Below the pieces are notes generated by a model. It saw only the letters and a program-made list of their open reading frames with translations. It ran no database searches and was not told where the DNA came from. Both the position numbers and the translations under genes were made by a program. Positions 56,322 to 64,000 of a stretch of DNA of 64,000 bases are shown here, piece after piece (positions within the stretch are counted from its first letter, which is position 1; each line of letters starts with the position of its first letter). The stretch comes from Roridomyces roridus (Eukaryota; Basidiomycota; Agaricomycetes; Agaricales; Mycenaceae), in contig JARKIF010000058.1 of NCBI GenBank assembly GCA_029378245.1, positions 62,001 to 126,000 of the forward strand, given 5' to 3'.

Positions 56322-57132
56322 CTAGCGCCAAGCAGCCTCGTCCATCCAAACCCGGGCCCTAGTTTCAATCTTCGCAACCCAATGAACACCCCACCGTGCC
56401 CTCATCTCCCGGCTGGGCGCCTTGAAACTCACAAGTCGCACATGTCCGAGGTCAGCACCACGAACGCTGCTCATACACGCGAGTGCGACCGAATAAGCGA
56501 TGTGGAACCGAGTGAGGGGTTGGTGCTCGCAATGCTGGATGGCGGGGACGTGCCTCATTCCCGGGGGCAGCAGCTGTGGGATGTCGTCGACCTACGCAGG
56601 ATATTAAGTGAAGGAAGCATTCGCGAAAAAAAGAGAGAGGACGTACGACGAGGATGTAGGGAATCTCCATCGCCGGGATGAATCCGTCGTACATAATCTG
56701 TGCGCCCGCGTCCTGCATGGACTCATCCCCAAGACGGAGGACATCAGCGATATTAACGCCCTGGCCGTCATCGGGGCGGATGAAGTAAATGGCTCCGGGC
56801 ATTTGGTCGCGGTTGGGACTGTGAATTGGGTGACGGCGGACGCAGGTGCACGAGGTCGGTTGGAATTGATCTTGGAATCGGCTCACTAAAGACGCGACGT
56901 CGTGAAACCGAGGGCCGAGCTGCTGCGGGGGTGGGCCGCCGCTGGCGCTCATGGCCGGGGCCGAGTGCCCCGGATGGCTATTGATGTTTGCACGCCAGGA
57001 TACGTATCCCTAAGATGTGCGGTTATGGGCGATGCAACAATGAAGAGACGGTGAACGTACTGGATTCGCCTGCTCAACGCGTTGCGTCACCTGGCTGATT
57101 GGCGGTAGCGGCTGCGAGGAAGGGTTGGACAT
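56322..57132 (-). CDS. Unknown protein, three exons
   Basis: Exons 57132-57061, 57009 to about 56664, and about 56609-56322; frame is kept at both introns. Starts MSNPSSQPLPPISQVTQRVE, continues with a Gly/Pro-rich stretch (MSASGGPPPQQLGPRFHDVA), then PNRDQMPGAIYFIRPDDGQG, RLGDESMQDAGAQIMYDGFI, VDDIPQLLPPGMRHVPAIQH, SVALACMSSVRGADLGHVRL and ends WMDEAAWR. About 230 aa, soluble, no signal peptide. I do not recognise the family. A deleted relic of the same gene lies in the duplication at 42930-43060, next to another RNI-like copy. The repeated neighbourhood implies that both were duplicated as a block. Confidence 0.55.
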
Positions 57133-57900
57133 GATGGTGGAAAGACTGAGATGTGAATGGGGGGGATCGAGTAGAGTTGCTGGAGAAGGGAAACCAGCCC
57201 AGCGCGTTAAATATCATCTTCTGGTGGCCTTCGCTTGGACCCATTGAAGGAGATCGATTTAAACAGGGGTCGATGTAGTTCGAGGGCCAGGCAGTGAGTG
57301 AATGCGTGCGCCTTCAAAAATAACGCGAGGCCACTTTGGCGGGTCATAGCGGCATTCAACGTGATCGAATGATCGCCCATCATAATGACGAACAATATTG
57401 ATGTGGAACAAAGGTGAGCCTCGAATCAAAGAACGCTGGTCAAAGCAACGGCCCAATAGCCCTCTGGTTCTGTCTGGTCTTGAATATGTGTGAATTCCAA
57501 TTCGACTGGGTCAATATGCGGATGTTTTTGTTTCCAAACTTGCGCAATCGGGCTCCCTTCATGGTCCATATCGCAGATGGTCAGAATATATTCAGGAGCG
57601 ACAACGAGAAGAAGACGCACATGGTATGTACACCGTCAGAACCCAATACACATCCCCGTCCGAGATAGACGACGTGATTCCTGACCACGACTGGAAGAAA
57701 CTTGGGCTTCCGAAACGACGACAACTCACTCCCAACCCTACCACCATGTCTCACTCGAACGAATTCGTCTGCGATGTCCCCTCGCTCACTCCTTCAACTG
57801 CCCCGCGCTACCAATCCAACGTAAAGTGACGGTCTCAAGTCCGACTGGTGAATCAAGACGAGACGCCCATCGTCCAAAAAACGGTTCGAGCGTCCTCGTC
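56480..57900. repeat. Segmental duplication, copy 2 (partner 42930-43480)
   Basis: 56485-56665 and 57390-57890 match 42930-43060 and 43060-43480 in the same orientation, with scattered substitutions and small indels. This copy retains the unknown gene; the other has lost it. Confidence 0.7.
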
Positions 57901-57966
57901 GATTCCATCTTGCAGTCATCTTGCCCATACTTTGCATAAACACGATGCCGCGGGCAGAGAAGAGCT
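57680..57966 (-). pseudogene. Relic of RNI/F-box-like gene (copy 3)
   Basis: Similar at DNA level to 43308-43600 of copy 2 (shared tcgtccaaaaa.cggttcgaNcgtcc and tgaatcaagac motifs). Frameshifts and stops break the frame. The rest of the gene is absent, cut off where the hAT-type MITE begins. Confidence 0.6.
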
Positions 57967-57976
57967 AAGTAGTCAA

Positions 57977-58329
57977 TAGGGCTGTTCGCCGTGCCCGTGA
58001 CGGGCACGGCCGTCGTTTTGACGGGGATACCACGGGCACGGACCGTCGCTCGACGGCCGTCGCCTCATGACCAAAAATCATTAATCAGGCTTGAAGTCGG
58101 GGTTGTGAAATGTGTGGCTGGTGTCCATCGACAAGGTACGGGGTTGCATCAGACGGTCCGGGTTGATTTGAGCGATATATCGGTTGTTTTAGGTGTCCGT
58201 CGACCCGTCGCCGGACGTTTTCGACGGAGACGGCCGTCAGAAATCGTCGCAAAGCAGCCACGGAACGGGTCGGCGTACCCGTCGACGGGAACCGTACAAC
58301 CGGCGCGACGGGCACGGCGTCCAGCCCTA
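57977..58329. mobile_element. hAT-type MITE, 353 bp, 8-bp target duplication
   Basis: Ends TAGGGCTGTTCGCCGTGCCCG and (reverse) TAGGGCTGGACGCCGTGCCCG pair with two mismatches in 21 bp. The eight-base duplication GTAGTCAA is at 57969-57976 and 58330-58337. Subterminal regions are filled with GACGGGCACGG/CCGTCGACGG motifs in both orientations. No coding capacity. Ends and duplication length fit hAT. Confidence 0.85.
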
Positions 58330-58811
58330 GTAGTCAAGACGGAATCTGACGGATGCAAACAAGTGGGCACACATGACCAAGCCATTGAAAGAGCAGTGCG
58401 TCGTGCGATAGATGCGAGATGTGAGTGACCTCGGCTAGTAGGGCAGGGGCACATTCTGCTGCCGTGGTGCAGCGAAGGGGAGGGTCACGCCAGGTCACAT
58501 GCCCATTGTCTGTTTGCTCTCTGATGCGTGATCGCATCAACGACTCTTCCTTCCCACCACCCCGACGGCCGTGCCACCCGATAGGCCCCAGTACAGTGCT
58601 TAGAACAAAAGTAACCGCTTCTTACTATTCCTCCGATATGTTGCTGAGTCGACTGGCACAGTTTTCGTCTGGATGTCGCATCTTTGCCTTCGCAATAGCG
58701 CGCCCACCGAGCATGAGACCAACGCAATTCGGCAGCGTATTCTAGATATCGACACACAGAAAAGAAAAATAGATGAAGAGATTTTGGTGCTCGTTGATCG
58801 TCTGGATACCC

Positions 58812-60164
58812 ATGGACGCAAGTCTCGCACTGCAAGAGGAGATGACCGCTCTCCGTGCCACGATTTCGCCATTCCGTCGTCTGCCGGGCGAGGTTCTGTC
58901 TCGCATATTCCTTGCATCTCTCGCGGATGCTCTATCCTCGCCCTCGTATCGGAGTGATGATGTTCTCCAGCCACCCAACATGCTTGCTCACGTCTGCTCC
59001 GCGTGGCGTACCGTCGCACTCGAGACCCCCGAATTATGGTGCACCATCCGTCTTCCCGACCTCGAAACTCTCTGCGACATGGAGAACCCATCCTGCATCC
59101 CGACGTTCGCCGAACGATCCCGCCGTCTTCCCATCGATTTTCAAATATCCGTCTCATGTCACCGATTCCTGGGCCTGTGGCTCGCCGCCATCTGGCCGAT
59201 CTCCGAGAGATTGGAGTCGTTGACGGTTTCCGCTCCGGTGGGGTACCTCCAACCCCTGGTCTGCATGACGAGTCACATGTTCCCTGCATTGCAGACCCTA
59301 GATCTCGAGGTTCATCAAAAGCCCTCCTGGACTCACAATATGTCAGCGGAATGGGATCTCGTCGAGCGCATTGATGCCTTCCGAACCGCGCGTTCCTTGT
59401 CGGTCGTGCGGCTGTCCGGAGCCGTGCGTCTCGCACCCCAGCAGCCACTGCCATGGGCCCAGCTGACGGAACTCCAGTTGCACTGCAACGACGAGTTGTT
59501 CACAGCTCGACAGATACTCAGTCTCTGCGTCGCGCTGGAGACTTTGTCCCTCGAGTGCTGTAGCTCCGTCGGCCCAACGATCGACATTCCCAACTGCGTC
59601 TTGCCGAAAATGCGTTCTGTCTCACTCAAGGTCCCCGATTTCGCGCGGTTTTTTCAGCCATTCTCGGTCCCAGGCCTCCGCGAGCTCACCCTCGTTGGGA
59701 AAAAGGAGCTGACGGCGGGAGAGATCAACTCGTTCATTCAGCTTCACTCAAAGTCGCGATTTGAGCTCCACAGCCTCACGATATTGCGCCTGTCCTTCGC
59801 TGTCGAGACTCTCATTCCATTCCTCCACCGCACTTGGTCGCTCAAAGGCCTACATCTCATCGACAGCGTGTCGGCGGACAAGAACCTGTTCGGTATCCTC
59901 ACGTATTCCGGCGAGCCGGGGATGCACATGCTCCTCCCCGACTTGGAGGAGTTGACGATTGTACACACTCCGTCCAAGTATGTCGCGGCGCTGAAGACGA
60001 TGCTTGAGTCGAGATGGTGGGGTGATGAGGATGGGCGCTCGACTGAGTTTTCTGCGAGCGCACGGTTGGGGAAGGTGGTGCTATCGAAGAAAGTGGCGAA
60101 TGTTGTGCGAGGGAAAGTTGATGCGTCGCTTGGTCGGTGTATTCAACCGCATATTTCCGAATGA
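58812..60164 (+). CDS. F-box protein with coiled coil, copy 2
   Basis: ATG 58812 (MDASLALQEEMTALRATISP) leads into the F-box FRRLPGEVLSRIFLASLADA with YRSDDVLQPPNMLAHVCSAW and ALETPELWCTIRLPD, then leucine-rich segments, ending DASLGRCIQPHISE at 60164. The layout and signature residues match the gene at 39683-41212. Just upstream, in another frame, is the missing coiled coil start (HETNAIRQRILDIDTQKRKI then DEEILVLVDRLD, about 58700-58806). The two halves are separated by an extra eight to ten bases (ATACCCATGG), which shift the frame but also supply the ATG used here. The shortened protein would lack part of the coiled coil. No introns. Confidence 0.75.
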   Translation: MDASLALQEEMTALRATISPFRRLPGEVLSRIFLASLADALSSPSYRSDDVLQPPNMLAHVCSAWRTVALETPELWCTIRLPDLETLCDMENPSCIPTFAERSRRLPIDFQISVSCHRFLGLWLAAIWPISERLESLTVSAPVGYLQPLVCMTSHMFPALQTLDLEVHQKPSWTHNMSAEWDLVERIDAFRTARSLSVVRLSGAVRLAPQQPLPWAQLTELQLHCNDELFTARQILSLCVALETLSLECCSSVGPTIDIPNCVLPKMRSVSLKVPDFARFFQPFSVPGLRELTLVGKKELTAGEINSFIQLHSKSRFELHSLTILRLSFAVETLIPFLHRTWSLKGLHLIDSVSADKNLFGILTYSGEPGMHMLLPDLEELTIVHTPSKYVAALKTMLESRWWGDEDGRSTEFSASARLGKVVLSKKVANVVRGKVDASLGRCIQPHISE

Positions 60165-62199
60165 ATGTGCTTTTGCAGTCCTCGGGACCCATGCAGCTGG
60201 ACGTCAGGAATCCGCACGAATGACCAACATGATTTCTTTCGAGCATGCTGTCTTGGAGGAATCAGATTGGTCTGGGCAGAGTCGCACTGACAGATGCACA
60301 TGGGCAGGGGATCTCGAGCTATCGTGGGTTCAGACCTGTCTGAAAAAACCCCACAGGCGAACTCTCGAGTGCGGCGTGTGTCTTTCATGCAGGGTCTCTG
60401 GCCGGGATCTAATGCGATTCAGTTTGCCAGGCTCTCGAGCCCCGCCCTTCCCGTCGAGGGTACACCGCCGGTACGTGTCCAGCTGGATTTTGGCATCACC
60501 GGTGACAACTCAGTCGGGGAAGTTCCAGATCAAACAGTCGAAATGGTTCATCGGCCGGTGACAATCCAATAGGACTGATTTAGGTGATACATATTACAGA
60601 CCCGCCTCTGCATTGAGAGGTGTTGCTGTCGACTGAGTCCCCGCGCGGCGGTACAGCAACAGTCCTTACGTCCGCGGGTCTGCGTCGCTCGTGTCTCTTG
60701 TACCGCAGTGTGTCGTCCCTGGTCATCCGTGCCGGATACTCACGCCGCGTGCGTGGGCATTGTCCAAAACACAGATGATGTTGATCACACCGTGTCCCTT
60801 TGAAAGGTATCCGAACGTCCTGTACGACTTGCCAAGAGTCTGATTGGGGATTTCACCAAAAGGTCGGTTCAGTTCCAGCTCCAGAGTTTACATCCTGTGA
60901 TCTGACCATCTTTCCCCTGCAAGTAAATTGTCCCCGCGCAAACCCAAGTCGCCGTTCTAATGCGTCCCCGAACGACAGTTCCCATCCATCAACAACTCCC
61001 TCCGAGTCCGCCATACACATGATTATGGAGCTCGTTGAAACGCCGTGCGTCAACTGCCTCTGGGATACTTCAGTCACTCACTCACTCACGACTTCTCTTA
61101 CAACGAGACAATTCATTCATGCGCCGAAACCGACTCCCTCGCGACGTCCCACCCTCGAACTGCCGTACATCACAAGTTTCTCCCTCGTTTGATTCCCCTG
61201 GGATGTCTCGTCGTATGCAGGTATGTTAGTCGGGTATCTTGCAATTGGACGGCAGGTCCTTCTTATCTGAAACTTATTAGGTTTTTAATATTTTCTCGCG
61301 CCTATATCGCAACCCGCGTCTGGCGTCATCGCGCCGACGACGCGGCAACGGATGAAAATTCAATCCGAAAACCATTGATGACGACGACACTCTGTAAGCC
61401 GGTTGAACGGGTACCGGTGCAGCGATGACATTGTCAACCGACGGGAGCGCACCATCTGATCTCTGCGCATCATTCTGCTCTGCCCTTTTTTCCGGCAGGG
61501 AGCAATGTCCGATCACGGGGCAAAGTCTGGGATGCGTCCAGGGCGCCGTGCGAGAGAATCAATTCAAGAACCTCAACGCTGATCTTTGGTTGCGGGAGCA
61601 ATCTGAAATGTTCGGGCTCTTTCAGTCAATTTTCGAGATTAGATACGGATTATAGCCAGACGATTCAAGCGGCATTATCATCCAGTTAGTTATTCAATAT
61701 GACTTTGGGATAGGGCCGCAGGCGGCGAGTGCCGAACCTTCCCATAATGCTCACAGCTAGCTCAACAACGTAGCTTGGCCACAATTATGCAGAGACGAAT
61801 AATTATTTTGATGAGAGAAACATGATATAATTGTAAAGCTTAAGCTCGCTTGAATCCGTTCCTTGGTCCAAGGCTGCTTTCTGGGCTACCTCCATCGTCA
61901 TCGAGTTTTTCAGGAAGGCTTCACACTTCAGGTTACTGTTGGAACGACTATTGAGGACATCCTTCTGCATAAAAAAAGTCTAGTAGAAAGATTGTGAATA
62001 TGGAGTGTCGGTGAACCGGGGCATGGGTACACTGTGTTGTTAAATCAACATCCAAAGAAACAAAATTGCGAGCAGAACCTGTAGCTTGAGTACCGCGATC
62101 CACATTGAGACAGACGTGATGATTCATCGTTAATGGAGTTGTGTTCGTAGATAAACGAAGATGGAGAGGGAGAGGGCGACGCGGAGTGCTGCATGCTCG
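60165..62199. other. No gene supported
   Basis: Several 60-185 codon frames occur on both strands, without motifs or splice-consistent extension. No tRNA or terminal repeats were recognised. Confidence 0.4.
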
Positions 62200-62800
62200 T
62201 TCAGCCTCGTTGCGGTGTGGACGTAGACGGCGGCCGTCGAAGCGCAGGGGTGGAGGTACCAGACGGCGTGGACGACATAGGTAGAATTTCGGGCATTGTG
62301 TGTGTAGTAACCTTATCAGAATCTGAATGAGTCCAAAACGACAGAGGAGAAGAGAGGGACCAAGTAACCTGTGGGAGAATCGCCGAGCTTGTACCAGGTC
62401 CACGGGCAAAGTCGTCGCGGGCCACGATAGAGAGTCATCGCGTGGCCGGGACTCCAGGACGAGATGCAAGAAGCATGCAGCCAGAAATGACATCGTTACA
62501 TCGTCCGAGCCAGAACCAAATGTACCAAATGGATTAGGGTGAAGCCTGCAGGGTGAAGCAGTTTCAGGCTCCAGCCTCATACTGCAGGATTGAGCACAAG
62601 CAGAGGAGTGAGGGCAGGGAGAACACTGTAGCCGCAGAGCTCAAAAGAACCGTGCGGCGGATCCAGACGCATGCCGAAATAGATCGCCAAGGCAAACGAG
62701 GACAGCGAGAGGATATCGAGGGTGGGGTGAGCTGAATAGCTGATTTTGAGGGGCCAGACCGAGTGGGCACAAGGCGCAAGCATGGGCGGCGGGAGAGTCC
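62200..62800 (-). CDS. Possible C-terminal exons of an unknown gene
   Basis: On the minus strand a frame ending DSDKVTTHTMPEILPMSSTP then SGTSTPALRRPPSTSTPQRG (stop near 62201) has the composition of a real Ser/Thr/Pro C-terminus. It follows possible introns near 62400 and 62355. Upstream, hydrophobic stretches such as ILSLSSFALAIYFGM and VLLSSAATVFSLPSLLCL lie in competing frames. It could be a membrane protein. Exon choice is not resolved. Confidence 0.25.
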
Positions 62801-63249
62801 GAGAGAGCCGATGACGCATGCGGCGAGCCGTAGGTTGATTGGTCTTCAGATGATGGACAGCTTTACTCGCAGAAGGCTTCGGAAGGGTCAAGATAACGGC
62901 GGAAGTGAGGCTAGCCCAGGTCCCCGCCGCCACCGGCTTTCGGCAGCGGACTAGAAGCTTGCTGGAAGCCGTTGCTCGCCTCTCGTTCCGAGTCGTCCTG
63001 GTCCACAGCCCACTCCAGCGCGTCGCCTCGCTCTCCTCAACACCTGCCCGACCCTCTGGACATTGCTGACTCGTCACTCGATTCCTCAAACCCACCAGGC
63101 CCTTCCCGGGTGGTCGGCCATGCACGGCCGCCTGTGGAGGCTTGATGCATACGTCTCGGCGGCCCTTACAACTCGATTATGTCGTTCGACCAAGGCTCTA
63201 TGTGCGTGCCAATTATCTCGGAGGTGTGCGAGGCGGACTACTGTGGTGG

Positions 63250-63610
63250 TGCGTTCGTATACTTGTCGCCGCTGCGTCCGCTGAAGGTGCTTGCAGTTTC
63301 CAAACGACTACGCCTTTCGCACCTCGAACGACCTGTCGACCGCGTATGTACATGCCTCATACTTTCCGCCCAACCTCTTCGACGCCTACCTTAAGCAAGA
63401 ACACAAGGGAATCAAAGATGAACGTCGACGACCTCAGGGATGAAGAGGAGAAGTTATACCAATCTTGCAGGGGCCCAACCGTCCAACTTTGAGTATGAAG
63501 GCCACGAAGAGACTACGCGGACAACTACTTTGACAATGCGGAAGGCGATGCCAACGATAACCTCAGCGGGGGCGGGGGCGGGGCGACGAAGCGGATGGGG
63601 GGTATGCGCC
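63250..63610 (+). pseudogene. Fragment resembling the C-terminus of RNA polymerase III subunit Rpc31/RPC7
   Basis: Scattered across three frames are SYFPPNLFDAYLKQEHKGIK, NFEYEGHEE and DYADNYFDNAEGDANDNLSG followed by GGGGATKRMGG. The acidic DYA-NYFDNGE.. plus Gly-run ending is what Rpc31/RPC7 C-termini look like. The frame breaks at least between GHEE and DYADN (one base, near 63510) and near 63425. The assignment rests on a short motif only. Confidence 0.25.
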
Positions 63611-64000
63611 TTCTCTCCTTTTACTTTCTAAACTAATATTCGTCTCTCAAGGGAATTAATATTATGATCTGCTGCTTCTTGTATCGCTAGTTGCAAATGA
63701 CAACATGCTTATCCATGCCCGACAGCACGCGCGTTGACTGGTCAATCCCTGGTACGGAGCGCGTCATCCTGGTTGGCCAAGTCCGACCACGATCAGTCTT
63801 CGTCTTGTCTGCGTCCGTTCCAACCACGCGTGTGCGGGCTCACTGCCTACTTTCCGCCCTGTGGCTGGCACTGTGGAGCCGAGCGTTGTACATGGAGCTG
63901 AGCGTTGTGAGCTTATTGACGGAGCCTCGTGTCCTAGCTCATTCATCTACGCCCGGGCTGGGCCAAATTGACCCACCAATTGGGTGCGCGACTCGGATCT

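Larger units (their letters stand above)
57133..58811. other. Intergenic with RNI-like relic and hAT-type MITE
   Basis: This stretch holds the relic at 57680-57966 and the MITE at 57977-58329. The frame upstream of 58812 contains a broken coiled-coil N-terminus of the next gene. Confidence 0.5.

Noticed and set aside
1..64000. CRISPR arrays, operons, prophage
   Set aside because: No regularly spaced repeats; intron-rich eukaryotic genes throughout.

Overview
The window reads as accessory-rich nuclear DNA of a mushroom-forming basidiomycete (Agaricomycetes; a Mycena-like genome is my guess, not shown). Evidence: short 45-75 nt introns with GT..AG ends in almost every gene; fungal CBM1 cellulose-binding modules; a GH11 xylanase; a Con-6 stress protein; lineage-typical F-box/LRR, MYND-finger and P-loop/TPR families; an intron-bearing tRNA-Gly; and a short MDTFTT..CVVA open frame of the mating-pheromone-precursor type. 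No bacterial, organellar or viral block is seen.

Layout. 0-8.3 kb: 3' end of a secreted CBM1 protein, a Kre9-like GPI-anchored wall protein, and a large P-loop/TPR (NB-ARC-like) gene broken by two homopolymer frameshifts. 8.5-10.4 kb: three adjacent TIR elements. 10.9-17.0 kb: an F-box/LRR pseudogene split by a full-length Copia retrotransposon with identical 263-bp LTRs and a TGAAT target duplication. 17.5-26.7 kb: MYND gene 1, an RBR ubiquitin ligase whose C-terminus is cut by an 842-bp TIR element, a BTB gene and MYND gene 2. 27-32.8 kb: a tRNA-Gly relic, Con-6, GH11-CBM1 xylanase, a hAT-type element, a beta-propeller-like pseudogene with an early stop, and an intact tRNA-Gly(GCC). 33-46.9 kb: an RNI-like gene, a cytochrome P450, a GATA factor, a coiled-coil F-box gene, the pheromone-like gene, a second RNI-like gene without a start, and a fused two-finger GATA gene with a 1.07-kb TIR element in an intron. 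47.6-60.2 kb: a sedolisin (S53) protease, a single-pass membrane protein, MYND gene 3, an unknown gene lying in a segmental duplication, a second hAT-type MITE and a second coiled-coil F-box gene. 60.2-64 kb is mostly unassigned.

How the genes work together. Secreted plant-polymer and protein degradation (CBM1 protein, xylanase, sedolisin) and oxidation (P450) are the conserved, clean-frame part. F-box, BTB and RBR proteins are ubiquitin-pathway adaptors or ligases. The MYND, F-box, RNI-like, GATA and P-loop/TPR families are present as paralogs in varied states of decay, which fits birth-and-death turnover in a transposon-rich segment.

The observations I would follow first are the tandem-repeat pheromone precursor at 42225-42398, the two-finger GATA fusion at 44194-46717, and the three insertions whose target duplications let the uninterrupted gene or intron be read (Copia in the F-box gene, an 842-bp element in the RBR ligase, a 1.07-kb element in the GATA intron). 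All splice sites are my reading of GT..AG signals and frame continuity; no alignment or RNA evidence was available.
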